From Pseudomonas sp. S31 (GTDB lineage: Bacteria; Pseudomonadota; Gammaproteobacteria; Pseudomonadales; Pseudomonadaceae), in the NCBI RefSeq assembly GCF_016648105.1, contig NZ_JACVVE010000003.1:62001-126000 (forward strand): a DNA stretch of 64,000 bases, read 5' to 3'. A program made the position numbers and the translations under genes. The notes under the pieces are model-generated. The model was not told where the DNA came from. It was given only the letters and a program-made list of their open reading frames with translations, and searched no databases. Below are positions 22,119-31,904 of this stretch, piece by piece; the first letter of the stretch is position 1, and every line of letters starts with the position of its first letter.

Positions 22119-23420
22119 TTGTTCTTTGAGCGCCACGGTGGTGGTGAGCGGGCGCTGCTCGTTCACTTGGAAGGTCAGAACCCTGAGGCGCGCGAAGATC
22201 CGCAGGAGTTTCAGGAACTGGCATTCTCGGCCGGTGCCGACATCGTTTCGCTGGTCACGGTGACGAGGCATCAGCCTTCCGCCAAATACCTGATTGGCAG
22301 TGGCAAGGTCGATGAGCTGCATGACCTGGTCCATGCCGAACAGGTAGACCTGGTGATTTTCAATCACACCCTCACGCCCAGCCAGGAGCGCAACCTCGAG
22401 CGTGTCTTCGAGTGTCGCGTGCTGGATCGCACCGGGCTGATCCTCGATATCTTCGCCCAGCGGGCGCGTACCCATGAAGGCAAGCTGCAGGTCGAACTGG
22501 CCCAGCTCGAGCACATGAGCACGCGGCTGGTGCGCGGCTGGACCCACCTCGAGCGGCAGAAGGGCGGTATCGGCCTGCGCGGCCCGGGCGAGACCCAGCT
22601 GGAAACCGACCGCCGCCTGCTGCGGGTGCGCCTGCGCCAGATCAAGGCACGCCTGGAGAAGGTCCGCAGCCAACGCGAGCAGGCCCGCCGTGGCCGTCGC
22701 CGCGCCGAGATCCCGTCGGTGTCCCTGGTGGGCTACACCAACGCCGGCAAGTCCACCCTGTTCAACGCCCTGACCACCTCCGAGGTCTATGCCGCCGATC
22801 AGCTGTTCGCCACCCTCGACCCGACCTTGCGCCGGCTCAAGCTCGACGACCTGGGCCCGATCGTGCTGGCCGACACCGTGGGCTTCATCCGCCACCTGCC
22901 ACACAAGCTGGTCGAGGCATTTCGGGCTACGCTCGAAGAGTCCAGTAACGCCGATCTGTTGCTGCATGTGATCGACGCTCACGAGCCTGAGCGCATGGAA
23001 CAGATCGAGCAAGTGCTGGCGGTGTTGAGCGAGATCGGTGCCGAAGGCTTGCCGATCCTCGAGGTCTATAACAAACTCGACCTGCTCGAAGATGTCGAGC
23101 CGCAGATCCAGCGCGATGCCGATGGCAAGCCGGAGCGGGTCTGGGTCTCGGCCCGCGATGGTCGAGGCCTGGAGCTGGTGGGCCAGGCGATCGCCGAGTT
23201 GCTGGGGGATGATCTGTTTGTCGGCACCTTGTGCCTGGAGCAACGTTTTGCCCGCTTGCGCGCGCAATTCTTCGCTTTGGGTGCGGTGCAGAGTGAAGAG
23301 CATGACGAAGAAGGGCGCAGCCTGCTGAGCGTGCGACTGCCCAGGGTCGAACTGAATCGCCTGGTCAGCCGCGAAGGCATGGAGCCGCAAGTGTTTGTCC
23401 AGCAACACACTTTGCAATAA
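22119..23420 (+). CDS. hflX: Ribosome-associated GTPase HflX
   Basis: Product of 433 residues with a TTG start (MFFERHGGG) preceded by TAGGAGCC. The N-terminal HflX domain carries the YLIGSGKVDEL and FNHTLTPSQERNLE motifs, and GPGETQLETDRR is typical. The GTPase P-loop GYTNAGKSTLFNAL is at about residue 206, with DTVGFIRHLP (G3) and NKLD (G4). It splits stalled 70S ribosomes, especially in heat stress. Co-transcribed with hfq. Confidence 0.95.
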   Translation: MFFERHGGGERALLVHLEGQNPEAREDPQEFQELAFSAGADIVSLVTVTRHQPSAKYLIGSGKVDELHDLVHAEQVDLVIFNHTLTPSQERNLERVFECRVLDRTGLILDIFAQRARTHEGKLQVELAQLEHMSTRLVRGWTHLERQKGGIGLRGPGETQLETDRRLLRVRLRQIKARLEKVRSQREQARRGRRRAEIPSVSLVGYTNAGKSTLFNALTTSEVYAADQLFATLDPTLRRLKLDDLGPIVLADTVGFIRHLPHKLVEAFRATLEESSNADLLLHVIDAHEPERMEQIEQVLAVLSEIGAEGLPILEVYNKLDLLEDVEPQIQRDADGKPERVWVSARDGRGLELVGQAIAELLGDDLFVGTLCLEQRFARLRAQFFALGAVQSEEHDEEGRSLLSVRLPRVELNRLVSREGMEPQVFVQQHTLQ

Positions 23421-23516
23421 ATGCCCGGCGAGGTGGCCGGGCAGCAGTGACAGGCATTCTGTAGCATTGGACGGCGCGCCGTGGGTGCGTCTTTGCTTTA
23501 TCAGATGGAGAGCGCT

Positions 23517-24695
23517 ATGGCTTGGAACGAGCCGGGTGGCAACTCGAACAATCAGGATCCCTGGGGCGGTCGCCGTGGTGGCGGCGGCGGCGGTGGTGAC
23601 AAGAAAGGTCCGCCGGATCTGGACGAGGCCTTCCGCAAACTACAGGACAGCCTCAATGGCATGTTCGGTGGTGGCAAGAAACGTGGCGGCGGTGACCGCA
23701 ATGTCGGCAGGGGCGGTGGCTTCGGCCTGCTGGGCATAGGCCTGGCGGTGCTGGCCGCGATCTGGCTGTACAGCGCCGTTTACGTGGTCGACGAACAGGA
23801 GCAGGCCGTGGTGCTGCGCTTCGGCAAGTACTATGAGACGGTCGGTCCTGGCCTGAACATCTACTTCCCGCCGATCGATCGCAAGTACATGGAAAACGTC
23901 ACGCGTGAGCGTGCCTACACCAAGCAGGGGCAGATGCTCACCGAAGACGAGAACATCGTCGAGGTGCCGCTGACCGTGCAGTACAAGATCACCAACCTGC
24001 AGGACTTCGTGCTCAACGTCGACCAGCCAGAGGTGAGCCTGCAGCATGCGACCGATAGCGCCCTGCGCCACGTGGTGGGTTCCACCTCGATGGACCAGGT
24101 ACTGACCGAGGGTCGTGAGCAGATGGCCGTGGATATCCGCGAACGCCTGCAGCGCTTCCTCGACAACTACCGTACCGGTATCACCGTCACCCAGGTCAAC
24201 GTACAGAGCGCGGCAGCCCCGCGTGAAGTGCAGGAAGCCTTCGACGACGTGATCCGTGCCCGCGAAGACGAGCAGCGTGCCCGCAACCAGGCCGAGTCCT
24301 ACGCCAATGGCGTGGTGCCCGAGGCCCGTGGTCAGGCCCAGCGCATCATCGAGGACGCCAACGGCTACCGCGACGAAGTCATCGCCCGCGCCAAGGGTGA
24401 GTCGGATCGCTTCACCAAGCTGGTCGGCGAGTACCGCAAGGCCCCTGACGTGACCCGTCAGCGCCTGTACCTGGAGACCATGCAAGAGGTCTACAGCAAT
24501 TCGAGCAAGGTCCTGGTGGCGACCAAGGATGGGCAGAACAACCTGCTCTACCTGCCGCTGGACAAGATGGTCGAAGGCAGCCGCAACCCGTCCACGCCAT
24601 CGGCCAGCGTGTCGCCATCGGTCAACGATGCGGCCGCTCGTGCTGCGCAGGACATGCAACAGCAACAGCCGCTGCGTACTAGGGAGAGCCGCTGA
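23517..24695 (+). CDS. hflK: FtsH protease modulator HflK
   Basis: Product of 392 residues from the ATG at 23517, preceded by ATGGAGAG. The N-terminus is extremely glycine rich (GGRRGGGGGGG) and cytoplasmic, then one membrane span (about residues 75-97, FGLLGIGLAVLAAIWLY). The SPFH/band-7 domain follows (VVLRFGKYYETVGPGLNIYFP), with a coiled coil rich in Ala/Glu/Arg. HflK and HflC form a large cage around FtsH that controls membrane protein degradation. Its stop overlaps the hflC start. Confidence 0.95.
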   Translation: MAWNEPGGNSNNQDPWGGRRGGGGGGGDKKGPPDLDEAFRKLQDSLNGMFGGGKKRGGGDRNVGRGGGFGLLGIGLAVLAAIWLYSAVYVVDEQEQAVVLRFGKYYETVGPGLNIYFPPIDRKYMENVTRERAYTKQGQMLTEDENIVEVPLTVQYKITNLQDFVLNVDQPEVSLQHATDSALRHVVGSTSMDQVLTEGREQMAVDIRERLQRFLDNYRTGITVTQVNVQSAAAPREVQEAFDDVIRAREDEQRARNQAESYANGVVPEARGQAQRIIEDANGYRDEVIARAKGESDRFTKLVGEYRKAPDVTRQRLYLETMQEVYSNSSKVLVATKDGQNNLLYLPLDKMVEGSRNPSTPSASVSPSVNDAAARAAQDMQQQQPLRTRESR

Positions 24696-25564
24696 TGAGC
24701 AATAAATCGCTGATCGCCCTGATCGCCGCAGTGGTGCTGGCCGTCGTGGCCTGGAACAGCTTCTACATCGTGTCCCAGACCGAACGTGCGGTGCTGCTGC
24801 AATTCGGCCGTGTGGTCCAGGCCGATGTCCAGCCGGGCCTGCACGTGAAGGTTCCCTACGTGAACCAGGTGCGCAAGTTCGACGCCCGCCTGATGACCCT
24901 CGACGCCCCGACCCAGCGGTTCCTGACCCTGGAGAAAAAAGCGGTGATGGTCGACGCCTACGCCAAGTGGCGCGTCCAGGATGCCGAGCGCTTCTACACC
25001 GCCACGTCCGGCCTCAAGCAGATCGCCGACGAACGCCTCTCGCGTCGTCTGGAAAGCGGCCTGCGTGACCAGTTCGGCAAGCGCACCCTGCACGAGGTGG
25101 TTTCCGGTGAGCGTGACGCGCTGATGGCTGACATCACCGCTTCGCTGAACCGCATGGCCAACAAGGAGCTGGGTATCGAGGTCATCGACGTACGCGTCAA
25201 GGCCATCGACCTGCCGAAGGAAGTCAACCGCAGCGTATTCGACCGCATGAGCACCGAGCGCGAGCGTGAAGCCCGCGAGCACCGCGCCAAAGGTAACGAG
25301 TTGGCCGAAGGTATTCGTGCCGACGCCGACCGCCAGCGCCGTGTGCTGCTGGCCGAGGCCTACCGCGAAGCGGAAGAGACTCGCGGTGACGGCGACGCCC
25401 AGGCGGCTGCCATCTACGCCAAGGCCTACACCCAGGACGCCGATTTCTATGCGTTCTACCGTAGCCTGCAGGCCTACCGCGACAGCTTCTCCAGCAAGAG
25501 CGACGTGCTGGTCCTGGATCCGAAGAACGAGTTCTTCCGCTTCATGGACAAGAGCAAGCCCTGA
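24695..25564 (+). CDS. hflC: FtsH protease modulator HflC
   Basis: Product of 289 residues overlapping hflK in the TGATGA junction. It has one N-terminal span (about residues 4-22), an SPFH domain (AVLLQFGRVVQADVQPGLHVKVPYV) and a helical region with AEGIRADADRQRR. It partners HflK in the FtsH cage. The C-terminus DPKNEFFRFM is typical of the family. A terminator follows about 80 bases later. Confidence 0.95.
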   Translation: MSNKSLIALIAAVVLAVVAWNSFYIVSQTERAVLLQFGRVVQADVQPGLHVKVPYVNQVRKFDARLMTLDAPTQRFLTLEKKAVMVDAYAKWRVQDAERFYTATSGLKQIADERLSRRLESGLRDQFGKRTLHEVVSGERDALMADITASLNRMANKELGIEVIDVRVKAIDLPKEVNRSVFDRMSTEREREAREHRAKGNELAEGIRADADRQRRVLLAEAYREAEETRGDGDAQAAAIYAKAYTQDADFYAFYRSLQAYRDSFSSKSDVLVLDPKNEFFRFMDKSKP

Positions 25565-25647
25565 CCGACCGAAGGGTAATCACCCCGCCTGGCAGCTAAT
25601 GCACCAGGCGGGGTGCATCCTGAAGGAAAAGGGGTGTATGATGAGTC

Positions 25648-25672
25648 AGCCGGGAAATTTCCCGGCTTTTTT
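25648..25672 (+). terminator. Intrinsic terminator after hflC
   Basis: The self-complementary stem AGCCGGGAAATTTCCCGGCT followed by TTTTTG is a strong Rho-independent terminator. It closes the long nnrD-to-hflC transcript. The 182 bases between it and hisZ contain no intact gene, although many pseudomonads carry a small DUF2065 gene here. Confidence 0.92.
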
Positions 25673-25854
25673 GCGTCTGCAAGGTTGATTGGCAAACCGC
25701 CAGTTGACGGTTTGGTCAGCTCGCAAGGCAATTCGAGGGTATTGGGTACGGTGGTGGCGCTGGGATCAGTGCTGCCTGCTGCTGTGCGCCAATGCCTGCT
25801 TTACTGACGGCTCGCCTGCTGGCAAGCCGCCCGGACCAGAGGGGAAATGGCGTA

Positions 25855-27042
25855 ATGGCAACGGTAGACCGCTGGCTGCTGCCAGATGGCATCGAGGAAG
25901 TACTGCCACCGGAGGCTGCGCGTATCGAGATCGCGCGCCGCCAGGTGTTGGACCTGTTCCAGAGTTGGGGCTACGAACTGGTCGTCACCCCGCATATCGA
26001 GTACCTGGAGTCGCTGCTTACCGGCGCTGGCCAGGACCTGGACCAGCGCACCTTCAAGGTGGTCGACCCGCAGTCTGGCCGTCTGATGGGCTTTCGCGCC
26101 GACTTCACGCCGCAGGTGGCGCGTATCGACGCCCATACCCTGCGCCGTGAAGGCCCGAGCCGCCTGTGCTACGCCGGCAGCGTGCTGCACGCCCAGCCAC
26201 GCGCCCTGTCCACCTCGCGCAGCCCGATTCAGTTGGGTGCCGAGTTGTACGGCGATGCCAGCCCCACCAGCGACGTTGAAGTCATCAGCCTGATGCTCGC
26301 CACGCTGCAACTGGCCGACGTGCCGGATGTGCACATGGACCTCGGCCACGTCGGTATCTACCGCGGCCTGGCTCGTGCCGCTGGCCTTTCCGGCGCAGTC
26401 GAGCAGCAGCTGTTCGACGCCTTGCAGCGCAAGTCGGTCGACGAAGTGCAAGCGCTCACCGCCGACCTGCCGAAAGACCTGGGCAACATGTTGCGCGCCC
26501 TGGTCGAGCTGTGCGGCGGTCGTGAAGTGCTGGCCGAGGCCCGCGTGCGCCTGGGGCGTGCTCCGGCCAGCGTGCTGGCGGCGCTGGACGACCTGTTGGC
26601 GATCGCCGATCGCCTGGCGTCGCGCTATCCGGATCTTCCCCTGTACTTCGACCTCGGCGAGCTGCGCGGTTACCACTACCACACCGGCGTGGTGTTCGCC
26701 GTGTTCGTGCCGGGTGAAGGCCAGTCGATCGCCCAGGGCGGTCGCTACGATGACATCGGCGCCGATTTCGGCCGGGCGCGCCCGGCCACGGGTTTCTCCA
26801 CGGATTTGAAGACCCTGGTCACACTGGGGCGAGCGGAGGTCGTATTGCCAACTGGCGGCATCTGGATGCCCGACAGTGGTGACGCGGCCCTCTGGCAGCA
26901 GGTCTGCCAGTTGCGCAACGAGGGCCAGCGTGTGGTCCAGGCCTTGCCTGGCCAGCCGTTGAGTGCTGCTCTCGAGGCGGATTGTGATCGGCAATTGATT
27001 CAGCAAGACGGGCGCTGGCAAGTTCTGCCGCTGACCCATTGA
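25855..27042 (+). CDS. hisZ: ATP phosphoribosyltransferase regulatory subunit HisZ
   Basis: Product of 395 residues starting [15 protein letters not shown]; the ATG at 25855 follows AGGGGAAATGG. It is a histidyl-tRNA synthetase paralogue without the anticodon-binding domain. It activates the short HisG form in the first step of histidine synthesis. Class II synthetase motifs are visible: [23 protein letters not shown] and a degenerate motif 3 region [10 protein letters not shown]. It precedes purA by 55 bases and is probably in the same transcript. Confidence 0.94.
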   Translation: MATVDRWLLPDGIEEVLPPEAARIEIARRQVLDLFQSWGYELVVTPHIEYLESLLTGAGQDLDQRTFKVVDPQSGRLMGFRADFTPQVARIDAHTLRREGPSRLCYAGSVLHAQPRALSTSRSPIQLGAELYGDASPTSDVEVISLMLATLQLADVPDVHMDLGHVGIYRGLARAAGLSGAVEQQLFDALQRKSVDEVQALTADLPKDLGNMLRALVELCGGREVLAEARVRLGRAPASVLAALDDLLAIADRLASRYPDLPLYFDLGELRGYHYHTGVVFAVFVPGEGQSIAQGGRYDDIGADFGRARPATGFSTDLKTLVTLGRAEVVLPTGGIWMPDSGDAALWQQVCQLRNEGQRVVQALPGQPLSAALEADCDRQLIQQDGRWQVLPLTH

Positions 27043-27082
27043 GTTTCTGCGTCGGCAGTAGGCCGGCACCAAGTTTGCGTGA

Positions 27083-28390
<1,308 letters not shown>

Positions 28391-28412
28391 TCTGCCCTCT
28401 GGCTGATCCGAC

Positions 28413-28446
28413 GCCGCGTCCCTGCAAGGGGGTGCGGCTTTTTTTT
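28413..28446 (+). terminator. Intrinsic terminator after purA
   Basis: The stem GCCGC/GCGGC with inner CCC/GGG pairs around TGCAA is followed by eight Ts. It starts 23 bases after the purA stop. Confidence 0.88.
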
Positions 28447-28475
28447 GGGCTCGCCTTGATGGTTGCAGCGCGGCG

Positions 28476-28509
28476 GATATCGAGCGCCGCCCGCGCGGCG
28501 CTCGATATC
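28476..28509. repeat. GC-rich palindrome, copy C
   Basis: Perfect 15-bp inverted repeat GATATCGAGCGCCGC / GCGGCGCTCGATATC with loop CCGC. It lies between convergent purA and the iron permease gene and shares core and loop with the copies at 7051 and 14897. Confidence 0.85.
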
Positions 28510-28539
28510 ATGGGCGCCAAATGACCAGCGGCGAACACA

Positions 28540-30105
28540 TCACGCCTTGTTCAAATACATCCGCGTAGTCAGCAAATAAACCGGCAATCCCGAGACCACG
28601 ATCAGCAGCGCGGCATATGGCGCCGCCGCAGCGAACTCGACGTTGGCGGTGTGCGCCCAGACCTCGGTGGCCAGGGTCGTCATGCCGGTCGGGCTCAGCA
28701 GCAGGGTGGCGGTCAGTTCCTTCATGGCGTCGAGGAACACCAGGGCGAAGGCGGCCGCCAGAGCTGGGAAGATGATCGGCAGGGTGACTCGGCAGAATGC
28801 CGCGAAGCTGTTGGCGCCTAGGGTGCGGGCAGCCTCCTCGAGGGTCGGTGAAGCCTTGTTCAGCGCCGTGCGCACCGGTGCCTGGGCCAGTGGCAGGAAC
28901 AGCAGTGCATAGGCCAGTAGCAGCAACGCAGTGGTCTGGTACAGCGCGGGTACGTAGTGCAGGGAGAACACCACCAGGCTCAGTGCAATCACCAGGCCGG
29001 GGAGGGCGTGCAGCAGGTAGGGCAGGCGCTCTGCCCAGATCGCCAGGCGGCCTTTGTAGCGCACCACCAGGAAGCTGACTGGCAGGGCCAGCAGCACGCA
29101 GAAGCCGGCACCGCCCAGTGATACTGACAGCGAGGTAAGCAATGCCTTGCCGATGGCCGCGACGGGGAATGCGGCCGACGAGCCAACGCTAAGCCAGTAG
29201 CCAAGCATGGCCAGTGGAATACCGCTGCCGAGGATCGCCAGGCCCAGGCAGAACAGCTGCGCCAATGGCATCCAGCCGCGCAGGCGCACCGGTTGCCCGC
29301 GGCGTGCCACGCCTTGGCCGATCCGCACGTGGCGAGCCTTGCCGCGCACGCGCAGTTCCAGCCACAGCATCAGCAAGCACAGCGCCAGCAATACGGCCGA
29401 GAGCATGGCCGCGTTGGCGTTGCTGAACTCCAGTTCGAACTGCTGGTAGATCGCCGTGGTGAAGGTCTGCAGGCCGAGGATCGACAATGCGCCGAACTCG
29501 ACCAGCATGTGCAAGGCGATCAGCAGGGCGCCGCCAAGCATCGACGGCCACAGCAGGGGCAGGGTGATCTTGTAGAAGACGCCCCAGCGACTGCAGCCGA
29601 GGGTGCGCGCCGACTCTTCGAGCGACGTGTCGAGGTTGCGCAGGGTTGCCGCCACCGGCAGGAACACCAGTGGATACTTGGACAGCGCCATGACCATGAT
29701 CGCGCCGCCCAAACCTTCGAAGTCGGAACTGAGCGACACCCAGGTGAAGCTGCTGACGAACGACGGTACGGCAAACGGCAGGCACAGCACCACGCCCCAG
29801 AGTCGGCGGCCTGGCAGGTTGCTGCGCTCGAGCAGCCAGGCCAGGGCCAGGCCGACGACCATGCAGGTCAGCGTCACCCCGGCCATCAGCATCAGGGTGT
29901 TGCGCATCAGGCCCCATACGAACGGGCGCCAGAGCAGGTGCAGCGCTTCGCGCCAGCCTGCTTCCCAGGCCTTCATGGCGACGTACAGCAACGGCAGCAC
30001 ACTCATTGCCACCAGGAACAGCACGGGCAGCACCACCCAGATGGAGGGGCGCTTGCGGCGCGGTACGAAGCGTACCGGCACCGGTTCGGACAGGGCGGCA
30101 GTCAT
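28540..30105 (-). CDS. Iron(III) ABC transporter permease
   Basis: Product of 521 residues with about twelve membrane spans in two homologous halves, each with a binding-protein-dependent transport signature: ESARTLGCSRWGVFYKITLPLLWPS (about residue 165-190, trimmed here) and the AARTLGANSFAAFCRVTLP loop (about 425). This double-permease layout is that of FbpB/SfuB. It moves iron across the inner membrane delivered by the preceding periplasmic protein. Its ATG overlaps the stop of that gene (ATGA). No ATPase subunit is adjacent; it must be encoded elsewhere. Confidence 0.9.
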   Translation of the reverse strand: MTAALSEPVPVRFVPRRKRPSIWVVLPVLFLVAMSVLPLLYVAMKAWEAGWREALHLLWRPFVWGLMRNTLMLMAGVTLTCMVVGLALAWLLERSNLPGRRLWGVVLCLPFAVPSFVSSFTWVSLSSDFEGLGGAIMVMALSKYPLVFLPVAATLRNLDTSLEESARTLGCSRWGVFYKITLPLLWPSMLGGALLIALHMLVEFGALSILGLQTFTTAIYQQFELEFSNANAAMLSAVLLALCLLMLWLELRVRGKARHVRIGQGVARRGQPVRLRGWMPLAQLFCLGLAILGSGIPLAMLGYWLSVGSSAAFPVAAIGKALLTSLSVSLGGAGFCVLLALPVSFLVVRYKGRLAIWAERLPYLLHALPGLVIALSLVVFSLHYVPALYQTTALLLLAYALLFLPLAQAPVRTALNKASPTLEEAARTLGANSFAAFCRVTLPIIFPALAAAFALVFLDAMKELTATLLLSPTGMTTLATEVWAHTANVEFAAAAPYAALLIVVSGLPVYLLTTRMYLNKA

Positions 30106-31118
30106 CAGAGCAGACCGACCTCGCGCTCAAGCTCCACGGCTTCCTCGGCATTGCCCAGGTCGGCAGGCGAGATCTTCGGCGGACGCAGGTCCTCGAACGG
30201 CTTCAGGCCGCGGTCGGACACCATGCCTTTGTGCAGCGGGTATTCGGCGGTGGTCTGGGTGATCACGCGCTGGCCTTCTTCGCTGGCCATCCAGTTGAGC
30301 AGGGCCTGGGCTTCTTTCGGATGCTTGCTGGCCTTGACCGCAGCGGCGCCGGAGATGGTCACCAGGTTGCCGGCATCGCCATCGGCCAGGTAGTACAGTT
30401 TGGAGTCGAGCTTGCCGCGTTCGCGCTCCAGGGCGTACCAGTAGTAGTTGTTGACCAGGACCGCGTCGACTTCGCCTTTTTCCACGGCCTTCAGGGCGAC
30501 CATGTTGTTGGTGTAGGTCTTGCCGAAGGCTTTCAGGCCAGTCAGCCATTCTTCGGTGGCTTCGCGCCCGTGCATCTTGAGGATGGCCACGGCCTGCTCC
30601 TGGAACGCGCCGCTGGTGGGTACGTAGCCGACGCGGCCGTCCCATTCAGGGTTGGCGAAGTCCATCACCGTGGTTGGCAGGTCTTTTTCGTCGATCTTCT
30701 TCGGGTTGAACACGACCACGCGGGTCCGCGCGGTCACGCCCATCCAGGTGCCGTTGGCGGCTACATATTCCTTGGGCAGCATGTTCAGCGTGGCGTCGTC
30801 GATCTTCGCCAGCAGGCCCAGTTCGCCGAGGTTGTTCAGCGGTGGCGATTCTTCGGTATAGATGATGTCGGCTGGCGAGCGATCGCCTTCCTCGATGATC
30901 TGGCTGGCGAGCTGGTTGCTGCTGCCCTTGCGGATATTGATGTGGATGCCGGTCTTGGCCTCGTAGGCCTTGGCGATGGCTTCGCCGATTTCCTTGTGCT
31001 GGCCGTTGTACATGGTCAGCGTGACAGGCTCGTCTGCCATGGCGGCCGGAGCGCCGATCACCAGGCTCAGAACAGCGGCGGCCAGGGTGCGCATCAGCGG
31101 TTGCGGGCGGATCGTCAT
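30105..31118 (-). CDS. Iron(III)-binding periplasmic protein (FbpA type)
   Basis: Product of 337 residues; the ATG at 31118 follows GAGGAAG, and gives a clean signal peptide (LMRTLAAAVLSLVIGAPAAMA). The mature part begins DEPVTLTMYNGQHKE and contains IIYTEESPPLNNL. The NNYYWYAL segment (about residue 220) provides the tandem tyrosines that hold iron in FbpA-like transferrin-fold proteins. It is a class 1 periplasmic binding protein feeding the downstream permease. I see no convincing Fur box upstream, so regulation by iron is inferred from the family only. Confidence 0.9.
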   Translation of the reverse strand: MTIRPQPLMRTLAAAVLSLVIGAPAAMADEPVTLTMYNGQHKEIGEAIAKAYEAKTGIHINIRKGSSNQLASQIIEEGDRSPADIIYTEESPPLNNLGELGLLAKIDDATLNMLPKEYVAANGTWMGVTARTRVVVFNPKKIDEKDLPTTVMDFANPEWDGRVGYVPTSGAFQEQAVAILKMHGREATEEWLTGLKAFGKTYTNNMVALKAVEKGEVDAVLVNNYYWYALERERGKLDSKLYYLADGDAGNLVTISGAAAVKASKHPKEAQALLNWMASEEGQRVITQTTAEYPLHKGMVSDRGLKPFEDLRPPKISPADLGNAEEAVELEREVGLL

Positions 31119-31236
31119 GCGGGTACTTCCTCGCTTACGGCTACATATTTGGCAACAATGGTAAACGAAATCAGTTCTCAAGTGGCCGGGTGACGAGAAA
31201 TTCATGGGGCGCAGCGAGGGGTTGCAGCCTGTACTG

Positions 31237-31306
31237 GTCCCTTCGCGGGTAAACCCGCTCCTACAGGAGCATGTAGGAGCGGGTTTACCCGCGAAAAGGC
31301 CGGCAC
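31237..31306. repeat. REP element pair 1
   Basis: Two REP units in opposite orientation, each with the core CGCGGGTAAACCCGCTCCTAC or its complement and a flanking GGCCGG. They lie upstream of the iron operon, downstream of the tRNA terminator. This is the common P. putida extragenic palindrome. Confidence 0.92.
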
Positions 31307-31336
31307 AGGAGGGGGGAATAAAAATCGCAGACAAGG

Positions 31337-31366
31337 AAAAACCCACTAGCAAGCTAGTGGGTTTTT
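31337..31366 (-). terminator. Terminator of the tRNA-Leu operon
   Basis: Perfect 14-bp inverted repeat AAAAACCCACTAGC / GCTAGTGGGTTTTT with a 2-base loop, four bases beyond the CCA end of the second tRNA. On the minus strand it ends in five Ts; it works in either direction. Confidence 0.93.
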
Positions 31367-31369
31367 GTA

Positions 31370-31456
31370 TGGTGCCCAGGAGAAGACTCGAACTTCCACG
31401 ACCGTTAAGTCACTGATACCTGAAACCAGCGCGTCTACCAATTCCGCCACCTGGGC
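31370..31456 (-). tRNA. tRNA-Leu(CAG), copy 2
   Basis: An 87-base tRNA including an encoded CCA. The acceptor GCCCAGG pairs with CCTGGGC. The anticodon loop TTCAGGT gives CAG, reading CUG codons. The long variable arm (TGACTTAACGGTCGT) and GTTCGAGTC in the T-loop are typical of leucine tRNA. Identical to the copy at 31545. Confidence 0.97.
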
Positions 31457-31544
31457 AAAGCTTTGCATCATCTGAAGAAGGCGACTATCGTTCGCTTCAC
31501 TCAGTCGTAATAGATCCTTGGTCATCTATTACTTGAAAAATCAT

Positions 31545-31631
31545 TGGTGCCCAGGAGAAGACTCGAACTTCCACGACCGTTAAGTCACTGATACCTGAAA
31601 CCAGCGCGTCTACCAATTCCGCCACCTGGGC
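31545..31631 (-). tRNA. tRNA-Leu(CAG), copy 1
   Basis: Identical 87-base sequence to the copy at 31370, with the same CAG anticodon, long variable arm and encoded CCA. It is the first gene of the two-tRNA transcript; an 88-base spacer separates the copies. Confidence 0.97.
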
Positions 31632-31713
31632 ACACATTCCGTCGAGGTCACATGATGCTTTACATCGCGTTTCATCTCAACTACAACGTCGGCTGTCCGT
31701 CGTTGTGGTGCGC

Positions 31714-31742
31714 ACTATACGGACGCTCCCGAGGGCTGTAAA
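31714..31742 (-). promoter_or_regulatory. Sigma-70 promoter of the tRNA-Leu operon
   Basis: On the minus strand, TTTACA (-35) and TATAGT (-10) are separated by exactly 17 bases and followed by a GC-rich discriminator GCGCACC, as expected for a stringently controlled stable RNA promoter. The start would be near 31707, about 75 bases before the first tRNA. Confidence 0.88.
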
Positions 31743-31904
31743 GCCCCCGATCAAAAAAAAATTCAAAAAATTCAACTTGTTGATTCCACAGGCCTATTGC
31801 CGCTGCCCGGACATGCCTCAGGGGCTGTCCAATGCCGAGATTTCCGGTTTCAATACGTCTATGCCAGAATTCCTATCTATATACCCCAAGGTGAACCCCT
31901 TCTG

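Noticed and set aside
31119..31236. Fur box upstream of the iron-binding protein gene.
   Set aside because: AT-rich bases are present, but nothing close to the GATAATGATAATCATTATC pattern could be aligned.
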